From CAYTOF01 sp964439435 (GTDB lineage Bacteria; Bacillota; Clostridia; Oscillospirales; QAMX01): a stretch of DNA of 64,000 bases. The notes under the pieces were generated by a model. It saw nothing but the letters and a program-made list of their open reading frames with translations. It did not search any database and was not told the origin of the DNA. The translations under genes and the position numbers were made by a program. The stretch spans positions 4,170 through 68,169 of the forward strand of contig CAYTOF010000002.1 of the NCBI GenBank assembly GCA_964439435.1, read 5' to 3'. Shown in pieces: positions 1 through 9,223 of this stretch (within the stretch, counting starts at the first letter, position 1; every line of letters begins with the position of its first letter).

Positions 1-657
1 AAATTCGGATTTAGATTTAGATTTGAAAAAAGAGGCTATAAATGCATTGGTATCATCATCCATCAGATAACCTTGAATGCGACCACCACCAAGCATTAAC
101 TCGAAGTCATAAAGTTTTTTATAGGCGCTCAAACCCGCTTCGATGCGTGAAAACAAGACATCCTCAAAATCGTCAATCAGCAATAATGCGTGCGGAATTT
201 CCAAGATAGCTTTATCACGCATTTTGACTCTGGGTGGAATTCTTTCGTAAACAGTATCCTCTGTGGGACGAATAAGGGATTTGCTCTCTGCGGAAAAGTC
301 ATAATTCATAAGGTCCGCGGCGCCTATCAACCCTTTTCGCAGACCTCCGTTTGGCAAATAGCGTTTGACATATATATATGTGTTTTTGTGGTTTTCAAAT
401 ATATCTGATTCAAGGTATTTTCTCATGTGTTCGTTTGCATTTTGGACGACATGGGTGTCATCTTTGTCCAGATAGACTTCAGGAAATATCATTCGCAGAG
501 AAGATGGGGACGAGCCCACAATCCTTTCGACTTGTTGCCAATAGTTTTCATCTGAAGTGTATTGATCGCAGGCAATGACACTCCAAGAAGGCAGATATTC
601 TTGCTTGGGTACTAATATATCAGTAGGAACAAAAAGCTCGGTTTTATATGTATTCAT
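1..657 (-). CDS. DUF1015 family protein (C-terminus cut by window edge)
   Basis: This reading frame runs off the left edge and was read directly from the reverse complement. It starts at an ATG (655-657) preceded by an AAAGGA ribosome binding site and stays open for 219 codons. Visible motifs are those of the DUF1015 family: IACDQYTSD near residue 30, a RIVG...MIFPEVYL stretch, VKRYLPNGGLRKGLIGA, a SLIRPTEDTVYERIPPR block, and a LLLIDDFE segment. The biochemical function of the family is not established; in other genomes it often lies near serine biosynthesis genes, but none is visible here. It lies 117 bases downstream of trpS on the same strand, with no obvious terminator between, so it may share the aminotransferase-trpS transcript. 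The family call is firm and the function unknown. Confidence 0.88.
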   Translation of the reverse strand, partial: MNTYKTELFVPTDILVPKQEYLPSWSVIACDQYTSDENYWQQVERIVGSSPSSLRMIFPEVYLDKDDTHVVQNANEHMRKYLESDIFENHKNTYIYVKRYLPNGGLRKGLIGAADLMNYDFSAESKSLIRPTEDTVYERIPPRVKMRDKAILEIPHALLLIDDFEDVLFSRIEAGLSAYKKLYDFELMLGGGRIQGYLMDDDTNAFIASFFKSKSKSEF

Positions 658-774
658 TGTTATTATCCTTTGGTGTCAATATATTAAAAAATAGCTGATA
701 AACATAAAGTGCTTTTGTGAGATTAGGAGAAACACAAATGTGATGCGAAATCATCCAAAAGGCTGTTGTTGAAA

Positions 775-1785
775 TCAATTTGTTGGTTTTTTTACAAATC
801 CAATTTTCTTGTATACTTTAGCCAAGGTTTTTTCAGCTAAGACGCCGGCTTTTTGGGCACCGCCTGCATATACACTTTCAAGATAATCTTTGTTTTTAAG
901 CAAGTAATGTGCCTCTTCGCGTATGGGACGAATAAGCGAGCACACTGCCTCTCCAACGGCTGTTTTGAAATCTCCATAGCCTTTACCCGAAAAGCTTTCC
1001 TCTATGTCGGAAATGGCAAGACCGGTCGCAGCGGAATAAATCTCAATGAGATTTGAAATTCCGGGCTTGTTTTGTCTGTCATGACGCACGATTGCCTCAC
1101 TGTCGGTCACCGCACGCCGGAATGCTCGGAGAATTGTATTGTCATCGTCACTTAATGAAACGCAGCCTTGGTCATTTTCAGATTTAGACATTTTTGATAG
1201 CGGATTGGAAAGACTCATTATTCTTGAACCAATCTTAGGAATGTAGGGCTCGGGAATTGTAAAAATTTCTCCGTATAGACCATTGAAACGCATGGCAATA
1301 TCCCTGCAGAGCTCAACATGCTGCTTTTGATCATCTCCAACGGGGACCACATGGGTGCCATATAAAAGTATGTCAGCGGCCATTAGAACGGGATAAGTGA
1401 ATAGACCGCCATTTATATTGTCGACATTCTTTGTAGATTTGTCTTTGAATTGAGTCATACGTGACAATTCACCAAACATCGCATAACAGTTCAACACCCA
1501 AGCAAGCTCAGCATGTTCATGGACATGGCTTTGAATAAACAAGATGCAATCTTCAGGATTTAGCCCGGAGGCTATGTAAAATGCAAGCTGTGTCAAGGTG
1601 TTGTTTTTTAATACGCGTGGGTCTATGCGTATTGTGATTGAATGCATATCCACAATACAGAATATGCTGTTGTATTCCGTTACCAGATTGGTCCAGTTAC
1701 GCACCGCTCCGAGATAAGACCCCAGCGTAAGCGCACCTGTTGGCTGGATTCCGCTGAACTGAATTTTTCTTTCATTGTTACTCAT
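775..1785 (-). CDS. trpS: Tryptophanyl-tRNA synthetase
   Basis: A class I aminoacyl-tRNA synthetase that charges tRNA-Trp. The 336-residue length fits the usual bacterial TrpRS. The N-terminus has the signature FSGIQPTGALTLGSYLGA, which carries the HIGH-equivalent, and the KMSKS loop is present as SKMSKSEND near residue 195. The GDDQKQHVEL segment, which contacts substrate in this family, is also present. The gene follows the PLP aminotransferase with only 24 bases between them, so the two are probably cotranscribed. No T-box leader is seen in front of the pair, although tryptophan regulation by a T-box is common in Bacillota. Confidence 0.97.
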   Translation of the reverse strand: MSNNERKIQFSGIQPTGALTLGSYLGAVRNWTNLVTEYNSIFCIVDMHSITIRIDPRVLKNNTLTQLAFYIASGLNPEDCILFIQSHVHEHAELAWVLNCYAMFGELSRMTQFKDKSTKNVDNINGGLFTYPVLMAADILLYGTHVVPVGDDQKQHVELCRDIAMRFNGLYGEIFTIPEPYIPKIGSRIMSLSNPLSKMSKSENDQGCVSLSDDDNTILRAFRRAVTDSEAIVRHDRQNKPGISNLIEIYSAATGLAISDIEESFSGKGYGDFKTAVGEAVCSLIRPIREEAHYLLKNKDYLESVYAGGAQKAGVLAEKTLAKVYKKIGFVKKPTN

Positions 1786-1809
1786 AAAAAACCATCCGTT
1801 CGTCTGTGA

Positions 1810-3033
1810 TTAGTTTGTTTTTGCAAATCGGGGATTTGAAACACTTTTTTTCATGCAATCCTTTAGAGTCATACCAAGCAGCTCTATACCGCTTTCTATC
1901 TGTTCTGCGGAAGGTAAAGAGAAATTTAATCTGAAAGAGGAGGCGGCTTCTCCCGCACAGACAGCAAAACTCTCACCGGGCACCATTGCCACCTTTCTGG
2001 CAGCAGCCATGCGACAGGCTTGCGTTCCGTCTATTTTGTTAGGGAGGGAACACCATATAAAAAGACCACCGTCGGGTAATTCGCACTTAATGGTTTGAGG
2101 AAAATGCAAGCGAATGCATTCATACATGAGATCTCGCTTTGAGCGGTAGAGGGCACAAATCCGGGGTATGTGTTCGTCGTAGTCGGTTGAAATGATGTAC
2201 TCATGCACCAGCATTTGGAAAAAGAGATTTGTGTGAACATCACTAACTTGCTTTGCAACAATTAGTTTTGAGATGATATCCTTGTGCGCAATGACATAAC
2301 CGATTCTTATTCCAGGAGCTATTGTCTTAGAATATGAGCCGACAAAGATAGTGCGCCCTGTTTTGTCCATGCTTTTTATGGTGGGAATATCATCACCTGA
2401 ATATCTCAATTCAAAATAGGGGCTGTCTTCAATAATATAAAAATCGTACTTCTCGGCGAGCTCCAAAAGTCGAATTCGTTTGTCGATGCTTGTGACAATG
2501 CCTGTCGGGTTTTGAAAAGTAGGGATGATATAGAACAGCTTAACTCGCAATCCTTTTTGAAGCTTTTTTTCGAGTACATCAAGATTGATACCATCACTAT
2601 CTAAGGGGATGCTTATCAGTTCCAGATTGTATGACCTGAATGCGTTTAAAGCACCTATAAAACTTGGGGATTCACAAGCAATTACATCGTGCTCGTTGGC
2701 AAATATCTTGGCAGTCAACTCTATGCCTTGTTGTCCGCCGGATACAATTGCAATCTCATCATCTGCCGTGCCTATGTTGTACTTTTCTTTCATTCTTGTG
2801 GCGGTCAAAAGCCTTAAAGGTTCGTAACCCTCTGAGATGCCATATTGAAGTGCGCGGGCGTGGTCGTGTGAGAACAAGTTCGCTGCAATTTCTGACATCC
2901 TTGACGCAGGGAACGTTTCCGGAGAGGGATTGCCTGCGGCAAAGGATATGACATCGGGATTTTGGGTCACCTTTAGAATCTCCCTTATTGCAGAGGGAGC
3001 AAGTGAGCTTATTCTGTCTGAAAAAATCGGCAT
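1810..3033 (-). CDS. PLP-dependent aminotransferase, class I/II (2-aminoadipate/MocR-like catalytic domain)
   Basis: A 407-residue fold-type I aminotransferase. It shows SGGQQGIEL (cofactor phosphate region), the substrate-side segment PTFQNPTGI, the PLP-pyridine aspartate region IIEDSPYFELRY, the Schiff-base lysine in GSYSKTIAPGIRIGY near residue 237, and a FRLNFS arginine motif near the C-terminus. This pattern fits the LysN/2-aminoadipate transaminase group, the same catalytic domain that MocR regulators carry. There is no N-terminal GntR helix-turn-helix, so this copy is an enzyme rather than a MocR regulator. The ATG start has an AAGGAAG site upstream. It appears to be the first gene of an operon with trpS and diverges from an AEC transporter, which suggests amino-acid handling. 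Its substrate cannot be read from the sequence. Confidence 0.9.
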   Translation of the reverse strand: MPIFSDRISSLAPSAIREILKVTQNPDVISFAAGNPSPETFPASRMSEIAANLFSHDHARALQYGISEGYEPLRLLTATRMKEKYNIGTADDEIAIVSGGQQGIELTAKIFANEHDVIACESPSFIGALNAFRSYNLELISIPLDSDGINLDVLEKKLQKGLRVKLFYIIPTFQNPTGIVTSIDKRIRLLELAEKYDFYIIEDSPYFELRYSGDDIPTIKSMDKTGRTIFVGSYSKTIAPGIRIGYVIAHKDIISKLIVAKQVSDVHTNLFFQMLVHEYIISTDYDEHIPRICALYRSKRDLMYECIRLHFPQTIKCELPDGGLFIWCSLPNKIDGTQACRMAAARKVAMVPGESFAVCAGEAASSFRLNFSLPSAEQIESGIELLGMTLKDCMKKSVSNPRFAKTN

Positions 3034-3121
3034 AATATCTTCCTTTTACGTTGAATAATTATTGCTTTATAAAAAATCTGTTCAATAAATATAAAAATCG
3101 GATTTCGCAAGAGCTTTAAAT

Positions 3122-3150
3122 ATTTTACCACACACATTCTATATAGGCAA
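3122..3150 (-). promoter_or_regulatory. Predicted sigma-A promoter for the aminotransferase-trpS operon
   Basis: Read on the minus strand there is TTGCCT (-35), a 17-base spacer and TAAAAT (-10), ending about 90 bases upstream of the aminotransferase ATG. This is a sequence match only. Confidence 0.55.
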
Positions 3151-3225
3151 TGCCGAGTTAGATGAATTCATGGATGAATTAAGATTTCGATATATCATAA
3201 TATCGTACCTTGTTTTAAAATACAA

Positions 3226-3279
3226 TGTATTACATCGGGATTATTGCAATGCTCAAAAAAATAGTGTATTATATCGAGT
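3226..3279. repeat. Imperfect 15-bp direct repeat in the divergent intergenic region
   Basis: Two copies of TGTATTAYATCGRG lie at 3226-3240 and 3265-3279, 39 bases apart start to start. The second overlaps the -10 box of the AEC transporter promoter. A related inverted repeat, CGATAT...ATATCG, lies just upstream near 3188-3205. The position between divergent promoters suggests operator sites, but no regulator gene is adjacent. Confidence 0.4.
3244..3272 (+). promoter_or_regulatory. Predicted sigma-A promoter for the AEC transporter
   Basis: TTGCAA (-35), a 17-base spacer and TATTAT (-10). It lies 65 bases before the TTG start of the AEC-family gene and overlaps one copy of the direct repeat. 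Confidence 0.55.
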
Positions 3280-3337
3280 GAACAGATGATAAAGTACAGA
3301 GACATTTGTCAATCAATCAATGAAGTGGAGAGATAGC

Positions 3338-4279
3338 TTGCATAATGCAGTAAATGGAATAACAATAATATTTATTTTGATAAGTGTAGGTTTTGTTTTA
3401 TATAAAATCGATTGGATAAAAGATGAATCAGAGAGATTCATCACGAAATTTACACTCAAAATATCGGTTCCGTGTGCTTTGTTTTCAACTGTTGTCAAGC
3501 ATCTGAAAAGCGGCTTGGAAGTGGTCGACAAAACAAATGCAATTATACCATTTATTTCCATAATTGTAACGTTGATACTGGGAATTGTTCTCGCAAAGCT
3601 GCTAAAAGCGGATGATGCGAAAAAGGGTTTAAGTATTTCGATCTTTACCTTCTCTAATACGATAATTATTGGATTGCCGGTCTGCACTTCCGTTTTGGGA
3701 GAGAGCTCAATTCCATTTGTAATAATATACTACGCTGCGAACACAATTTTGTTTTGGACTGTAGGAGCATCATTGATTGCAGCAGATAACAAAACAGGCA
3801 ACAAGTTCAACATGGCGATTATACTCAAGAACCTGCTGTCACCGGCCTTGTTAGGGTTTTTTGGAGGGGCTTTGGTTGTGTTTAGTGATATTACAATACC
3901 AAAACCAATAGATGCCTCGATTGCTATGTTGGGACAGCTGAACACTCCTTTGTGCATGGTTGTAGTTGGCAGTACAATAGCAAAACTGAAGATTCGTGAA
4001 TTGTTCACATTTGACAAAGCTGGACTGTTGGCTATACTGGGGCGCATCATCATTGCACCTTTGATTGCGATGTTAATCCTGGTTGTTTTTAAACAAAAAG
4101 GCATCGCAGCAAAAGTGATTTTATTGATGTCAGCAATGCCGGCTATGAACCAATCTGTTTTGGTCGCAAAAAATTATGGGAGTGACCATGTACTTGCATC
4201 AAAAATTTTGTCAGCAAGTTCATTGACAATGCTTGTTGTACTCCCACTATATAGTTTGCTGGCTGACATTCTATTTTAA
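3338..4279 (+). CDS. AEC (auxin efflux carrier) family transporter
   Basis: A hydrophobic protein of about 313 residues with some ten predicted membrane segments, beginning with GITIIFILISVGFVLY. Family features include the ISVPCALF segment in the N-terminal half, SNTIIIGLPV near residue 110, a charged central loop, and the repeated second half with ALLGFFGGALVVF and SAMPAMNQSVLVAKNYG near the end. AEC proteins export or import small organic anions and amino acids across the cytoplasmic membrane; the substrate is unknown here. I chose the TTG at 3338 because GGAGAG lies six bases before it, whereas the ATG at 3320 lacks a ribosome binding site. The gene is divergent from an aminotransferase, so an amino acid or keto acid is a reasonable guess. 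Confidence 0.88.
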   Translation: MHNAVNGITIIFILISVGFVLYKIDWIKDESERFITKFTLKISVPCALFSTVVKHLKSGLEVVDKTNAIIPFISIIVTLILGIVLAKLLKADDAKKGLSISIFTFSNTIIIGLPVCTSVLGESSIPFVIIYYAANTILFWTVGASLIAADNKTGNKFNMAIILKNLLSPALLGFFGGALVVFSDITIPKPIDASIAMLGQLNTPLCMVVVGSTIAKLKIRELFTFDKAGLLAILGRIIIAPLIAMLILVVFKQKGIAAKVILLMSAMPAMNQSVLVAKNYGSDHVLASKILSASSLTMLVVLPLYSLLADILF

Positions 4280-4342
4280 ATGATATCAATCGAATATAGT
4301 TGCATGTGAATGTCTTTCGATTTATATTGAAAGGACTCAAGG

Positions 4343-5029
4343 ATGACAGGGAACAGGGCATTAATAATCGGCATACCGGAAGTGATAGTACTGGCATTGC
4401 TTGCGGGAATGTTGATTGTATTTGGAAAGAGCTTAAAAGGTATACAGACTCGAGGAATCGTTCTGACAAGTATATTATGCGCTGTTGCCGGAGCGTCCGG
4501 CGCTGCATTGCGCTCCGTTCCGGGGGTACAACTGACAAGTTTCATTATCATTATGATTGGTGTGACTCTTGGCCCGGGGGCAGGAATAGCTGCCGGGGCA
4601 ACCAGTGCTCTCTTATTTGATATTTTATCTGTGATGACAATTTACACACCCTGGCGTATGTTTCTATGGGCGCATATGGGGTTGGGCGCAGCCTTGATTA
4701 CCATGGTGCGAACAAAGGGGAAAGCAACATCTGCAGATTCACAAGTAGCAGCAAGCAATAGCAAATCAAAATTAAAATTATGGACTCTAACCTTTTATGG
4801 TTTTATATGGGGATTTGTTTTTGGTTGGACCTTAAACCTCGTGTATATCTTTGCCGGACTCTTGCCCTTTACGTTGGAAGTATTCATTATTTCATGTGTT
4901 GCAAGTTTTTGGTTTGATCTTTCACATGCGGTTTGCAATGCGGTTTTGATTTTGCTGTTTTCGCAGCAGTTTTTGAGGATTGCAGAAAAAGTTGGAAAGC
5001 TTGATGCAAGTAAAGTTAAAAGCGAGTAA
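4343..5029 (+). CDS. ECF transporter S component (substrate unknown)
   Basis: A 228-residue membrane protein with about six hydrophobic segments. The middle part, with GVTLGPGAGIAAGATSALLFDI followed by a TPWRMFLWAHMGLGAAL stretch, is characteristic of substrate-binding S subunits of energy-coupling factor transporters. These proteins bind a vitamin or metal and dock onto a shared EcfA-EcfA'-EcfT module. No EcfA or EcfT gene is present in this window, so the protein would use a module encoded elsewhere (group II arrangement). The ATG is preceded by CAAGG. A hydrophilic loop rich in Ala, Ser and Lys around residues 130-150 is unusual but could be a simple linker. No riboswitch precedes it that would give away the ligand. 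Confidence 0.8.
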   Translation: MTGNRALIIGIPEVIVLALLAGMLIVFGKSLKGIQTRGIVLTSILCAVAGASGAALRSVPGVQLTSFIIIMIGVTLGPGAGIAAGATSALLFDILSVMTIYTPWRMFLWAHMGLGAALITMVRTKGKATSADSQVAASNSKSKLKLWTLTFYGFIWGFVFGWTLNLVYIFAGLLPFTLEVFIISCVASFWFDLSHAVCNAVLILLFSQQFLRIAEKVGKLDASKVKSE

Positions 5030-5075
5030 TATCTTATCTGTTATATAAAACAGATAATAAGAAAGAGGCAGAAAT

Positions 5076-7310
5076 GTGGAAGAACTCTACCCAGGAGAAC
5101 CTTTGATAATACAAGGTGATATAGAATCGATTATATTTGAAAACGAAGAAACCGGCTACAGTGTTCTGGAAGTTGAACTGTTACAGGGGGGGCGCATAAC
5201 GGTTGTTGGGATCATTCCATACCCTGGGGAGGGAGAAAGAATCATAGCTGAGGGTGAGTTTGTTTCGCATCCAACATATGGTTCACAGTTCAGATGCGAT
5301 GGTATAGAGCGAATTATGCCGGACCAAGCTAATGCCATATTTAGGTATCTTTCGTCCGGGGTTGTTAAAGGCGTCGGGATTGCCACCGCGCGCAGGATTG
5401 TCACAAAATTTGGCATAGATACATTCGATATAATAAAATGCAATCCCGAGAGACTGACAGAGATAAAAGGCATAACCCTTCAACGCGCGGAAAGTATCTC
5501 AATGGAGCTAAATAAAAGAATTGCAATAAAGGAGCTTATGGTCTTCTTTTCACAATTTGGATTCCCCTTAAACACAGCTCTAGAGCTTTACAGACACGCG
5601 GGAGCAACAGCACAAGAAAAAATCACACAAAACCCTTATTTTTTGGCATTGGAGCCATATTTGGTGGACTTTAGAAAGGTTGATGCCATGGCACTTGATA
5701 TGGGATTTGGTGAGGACAACTTTTCACGTATAGAAGCCGGCATTTTGTTTGAATTGTTGTTTAATGAAAGTCAAGGTCATGTGTACTTGCCCTATGATAA
5801 GCTAAGGGATGTATCTGCGCAGTTTCTCAGTTTAAGTGAGGAGCTGGTGCAAACTGTCTTAGATTCGATGATTGAAAGAGATAATTTGAAAACGAGCAAA
5901 ATAAATGACACGTTGGCCTGTTATACTCCGCGCATGAGAGAAGCGGAGATGTTTATCGCACAGCGAATTGTATACATGGCAGGCCAAAAGAGCAGTGTCA
6001 ATGAAAGTGCAAAAGAGGGGCTTGCCAAACTGGAATCAAAGCAGGGCATAGTATATTCAGAAAAGCAAAAAAATGCAATATTAACATCCATAAGAGAACA
6101 CATTATGATTTTGACCGGGGGGCCCGGGACTGGAAAAACGACAGCTGTCCGCGGCATGATTGGTCTCTTAGAACGAATTGGAATGAAAACTCTTGTTGCT
6201 GCGCCTACAGGAAGAGCTGCAAAGCGGATTTCAGAACTCTGTGGCTGTGAAGCCAAAACAATACATCGTGTACTGGAAACTGTTTTCTCAAAAGACGGCA
6301 CTATGTTTCTCAGAAATACAGAAAACCCGCTTGATGCGGACGCTGTTATTATAGATGAGCTTTCCATGGTGGACTTGCCGCTGTTTTCAGCTCTGCTTTC
6401 TGCTTTAAAAAGCAATTGTAAATTGATAATGGTGGGAGATCCAGATCAGCTTCCCTCCGTTGGTCCCGGGACAGTGCTTTCAGATATATTGAAAAGCGAT
6501 GCCGTTAAGATAGTTCATCTTGATGAAATATTCCGACAAGCACAAGAAAGCGATATCGTTATAAATGCCCACGCTGTCAATGCAGGAGAATTGCCAAACT
6601 TGAAGAACAACAAAAAAGACTTCTTTTTTCTACATCGTCAAGATACACAATCTCAAATAAACACCATATGCGAACTATTTGCTGAGAGATTGCCCAAACA
6701 CATGGGGATAGATATATCTAACATTCAAGTCATCACACCGCTCCGACAAAGAGAGACAGGCACACAAGCAATAAACCCCATATTGCGTGATTTGTTAAAT
6801 CCGATTTCCGACAAAAAAAAGCAAATAAAATTTGGCAACACCTATTTTCGAGAAGGAGACCGTGTCATGCAGATAAAAAACAATTATGACATAGTCTGGA
6901 ACAACAGTGCAAGCCAAGAAACACCGGGAGTGGGAGTTTACAATGGTGATATTGGAATAATCAAGTCAATTAACCCTCATGCCGAAAAACTGACGATAGA
7001 GTTTCCGGATAAAGAATGTGACTACTCCTTTGACATGCTGTGTGATCTCGAGCATGCGTACGCCATAACGGTACATAAGTCACAGGGCAGTGAATATCGA
7101 GCTGTGATATTTTTGGCATCACTGGTACATTCCAGACTGTTGAACAGAAATCTGTTTTACACGGCAATAACACGTGCAAAAGAACTGTTCATCATCGTTG
7201 GGATACCCGAGTCTGTGGAAGCAATGGTGAACAACAGGCAAAAGAGGCGCCGCTATTCCGCACTTTGCGAACGCATCGTCGCCCTTGCTGATGGACGGGA
7301 GTTAATATAA
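5076..7310 (+). CDS. recD2: ATP-dependent RecD2-like DNA helicase
   Basis: A 744-residue superfamily 1B 5'-3' helicase of the RecD2 type, which acts without RecBC. The N-terminal OB-like region (residues 1-90, with IIFENEETGYSVLEVE) and the helix-hairpin-helix section (about 90-190) are typical of RecD2. The helicase core starts near residue 345 with Walker A GGPGTGKTTA; it continues with APTGRAAKRISE (Ia), IIDELSMVDLPL (Walker B), MVGDPDQLPSVGPG (III), and ends with YAITVHKSQGSEYRAVI and YTAITRAKELFIIVG (V/VI). The start is a GTG preceded by AGAGG; an ATG two bases upstream is in another frame. Full length and intact. It is followed closely by comF, a common pairing in Bacillota. Confidence 0.96.
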   Translation: MEELYPGEPLIIQGDIESIIFENEETGYSVLEVELLQGGRITVVGIIPYPGEGERIIAEGEFVSHPTYGSQFRCDGIERIMPDQANAIFRYLSSGVVKGVGIATARRIVTKFGIDTFDIIKCNPERLTEIKGITLQRAESISMELNKRIAIKELMVFFSQFGFPLNTALELYRHAGATAQEKITQNPYFLALEPYLVDFRKVDAMALDMGFGEDNFSRIEAGILFELLFNESQGHVYLPYDKLRDVSAQFLSLSEELVQTVLDSMIERDNLKTSKINDTLACYTPRMREAEMFIAQRIVYMAGQKSSVNESAKEGLAKLESKQGIVYSEKQKNAILTSIREHIMILTGGPGTGKTTAVRGMIGLLERIGMKTLVAAPTGRAAKRISELCGCEAKTIHRVLETVFSKDGTMFLRNTENPLDADAVIIDELSMVDLPLFSALLSALKSNCKLIMVGDPDQLPSVGPGTVLSDILKSDAVKIVHLDEIFRQAQESDIVINAHAVNAGELPNLKNNKKDFFFLHRQDTQSQINTICELFAERLPKHMGIDISNIQVITPLRQRETGTQAINPILRDLLNPISDKKKQIKFGNTYFREGDRVMQIKNNYDIVWNNSASQETPGVGVYNGDIGIIKSINPHAEKLTIEFPDKECDYSFDMLCDLEHAYAITVHKSQGSEYRAVIFLASLVHSRLLNRNLFYTAITRAKELFIIVGIPESVEAMVNNRQKRRRYSALCERIVALADGRELI

Positions 7311-7337
7311 AGTATAGCCATTACAACTTTTAAAGAT

Positions 7338-8072
7338 TTGAGAATACTTTCAATGAAAAAACTTATCAAACAAATCCACTTGAACTTTCTGAATATTCTT
7401 TTCCCGCCACGCTGTATCATATGCGGTAAGTTTATTACAAAAGCATATGGTTTTTGTACAGACTGCGAAATTTTGACACCTAAGACAGAGGGCACAAAGG
7501 AAGAACACAAATTCGGAGATGGCAAACTGCAGTATGTAGATTTTTGTGCCTCTCCGTTCTATTATGAAAATGGGATTAGAAAAGCCTTAATTCGTATGAA
7601 GTTTCAAGGGAAATGTGCTTTTGCGGAAGCTTTCGCAGATCCTATGATGCAAGCGTTTACCAACGCTTTTAAAAACAAAGCCTATCCTCGAGCACAAGCA
7701 ATTTCGTGGGTGCCCATATCAGTTGCCAGAAGCAAAGAAAGGGGATATGATCAATCAAAGTTGTTGGCAAATCATTTGGGCCGTATAATGGACTTGCCCG
7801 TATTGCCGACACTTAAAAAAGTTGTCAACAATCCCATGCAATCGTCGCTCAAGGCAAAAGATAGAAAAGGCAATGTCTTGGGAGTATATGAGTTGGATAG
7901 AGAGTTCAATGCATGGACAGAGATGAAAGCAATAATCTTAGTCGATGACATTTTCACCACCGGAGCGACTATAAATGAAGCGGCAAAAATAATAAAAGCG
8001 GGAGGAGCGGAGAACATATATGCTCTTTTTGCAGCAAAGACACGGGCATCTAATAAATCAGAACAGATTTAG
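7338..8072 (+). CDS. comF: ComF family phosphoribosyltransferase-like protein
   Basis: A 244-residue ComF-type protein linked to DNA uptake or recombination. The N-terminus has four cysteines in CIICG...CTDCE, a zinc ribbon that many ComF proteins carry. The conserved SVARSKERGYDQSKLLA segment lies near residue 135, and the PRPP-binding loop ILVDDIFTTGATINEAA near residue 200 marks the type I phosphoribosyltransferase fold. The TTG at 7338 gives the longest frame; an ATG at 7353 (MKKLIKQIHL) is the likelier start, though neither has a strong ribosome binding site. It lies 27 bases after recD2. ComF acts in the cytoplasm with the competence helicase in transformable relatives; this does not show that the host is competent. 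Confidence 0.9.
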   Translation: MRILSMKKLIKQIHLNFLNILFPPRCIICGKFITKAYGFCTDCEILTPKTEGTKEEHKFGDGKLQYVDFCASPFYYENGIRKALIRMKFQGKCAFAEAFADPMMQAFTNAFKNKAYPRAQAISWVPISVARSKERGYDQSKLLANHLGRIMDLPVLPTLKKVVNNPMQSSLKAKDRKGNVLGVYELDREFNAWTEMKAIILVDDIFTTGATINEAAKIIKAGGAENIYALFAAKTRASNKSEQI

Positions 8073-8086
8073 AGGCACTTATATGG

Positions 8087-8115
8087 TTGAAAAAAACAGA
8101 AAATTAGTGTATAAT
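8087..8115 (+). promoter_or_regulatory. Predicted sigma-A promoter for mreB-murC
   Basis: TTGAAA (-35), a 17-base spacer and TATAAT (-10), ending 62 bases before the mreB ATG. This is close to consensus. Confidence 0.7.
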
Positions 8116-8177
8116 AAACATTAACTCTTTAAAAGAATACCATTTACATTAACTATTTATAGACATGGGAGAATTGC

Positions 8178-9206
8178 ATGTTTTCTAATGATGTAGGAAT
8201 TGACCTTGGAACAGCCACAATGTTGGTATACGTTAAGGGCAAAGGCATTGTTTTGCGTGAGCCCAGTGTTGTTGCGCTGAATAAAGATACGGGCAAGTTG
8301 CTGGCGGTAGGTTCGGAAGCCCAGCGGATGTTGGGAAGAACACCCGGCAATATAATCGCGATACGACCACTGCGGGATGGGGTTATCTCAGACTATGAAG
8401 TGACACAGCGCATGATAAAAGAATTTATCAGAAAGGTTTGTGGATTTAGAATTGTCAAACCTCGTATTATAATCTGTGTGCCCAGTGGCATCACCGAAGT
8501 CGAGGAACGGGCAGTTTTTGATGCCGGTCTTCAGGCCGGAGCACGTCAAGTGTATCTGATAGAAGAGCCGGTTGCCGCTGCAATAGGAGCGGGCATTGAC
8601 ATTTCAAAACCAAATGGAAATATGATTGTCGACATTGGTGGAGGAACAACTGATGTTGCAGTTATATCGCTTGGAGGCATAGTGGAATCCTGCTCAATTA
8701 AAATTGCCGGAGATAAATTTGACGAATCAATTATAAAATATATACGCAGAAAACATAATGTTTTGATAGGCGAGCGTTCAGCAGAGGAGCTTAAAATCAA
8801 GATAGGTTGCGTTTACCCAAGGCCTGAGGAAATATCGATGGATGTAAAAGGCCGTTGCTTGATGACGGGTCTACCGAAGGTATTCATGGTGAATTCCAAC
8901 GAGATGCTCGAAGCTTTTGAGGAGGTATCTGTCAGCATTATCGAAACGATACATTCGGTGTTGGAAAGAACACCACCCGAGTTGGTAGCAGATATCTCCA
9001 CAAATGGCATTACGATGACCGGGGGAGGAAGTCTTGTTTATGGGTTTGACAAACTTATTTCATCTCATACAGGCATCGAAACACATCTATCAGATGATGC
9101 AGTCTCGTGTGTCGCATTTGGCACAGGGAAAGCATTGGATAATATTTCAGTGATGCAAGAGGGCTCAACAAACATCTCGAGAAAGCGCCAGATACAGAGA
9201 ATGTAG
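8178..9206 (+). CDS. mreB: MreB/Mbl family rod-shape-determining actin homologue
   Basis: A 342-residue bacterial actin. It has the phosphate 1 motif DVGIDLGTATMLVYVKG at the N-terminus, the family block EPSVVALN, the interdomain segment EEPVAAAIGAGIDI, phosphate 2 VDIGGGTTDVAVISLGG near residue 155, and the adenosine motif TNGITMTGGGSLVYG near residue 278. MreB and Mbl filaments guide the lateral cell-wall synthesis machinery beneath the membrane. mreC and mreD do not follow; the next gene is murC, 17 bases downstream. The absence of mreCD suggests an Mbl or MreBH-type paralogue rather than the mreBCD-operon copy, but sequence alone does not settle this. The ATG is preceded by GGGAG. Confidence 0.93.
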   Translation: MFSNDVGIDLGTATMLVYVKGKGIVLREPSVVALNKDTGKLLAVGSEAQRMLGRTPGNIIAIRPLRDGVISDYEVTQRMIKEFIRKVCGFRIVKPRIIICVPSGITEVEERAVFDAGLQAGARQVYLIEEPVAAAIGAGIDISKPNGNMIVDIGGGTTDVAVISLGGIVESCSIKIAGDKFDESIIKYIRRKHNVLIGERSAEELKIKIGCVYPRPEEISMDVKGRCLMTGLPKVFMVNSNEMLEAFEEVSVSIIETIHSVLERTPPELVADISTNGITMTGGGSLVYGFDKLISSHTGIETHLSDDAVSCVAFGTGKALDNISVMQEGSTNISRKRQIQRM

Positions 9207-9223
9207 CAGGAGCGTGTGCGTAT

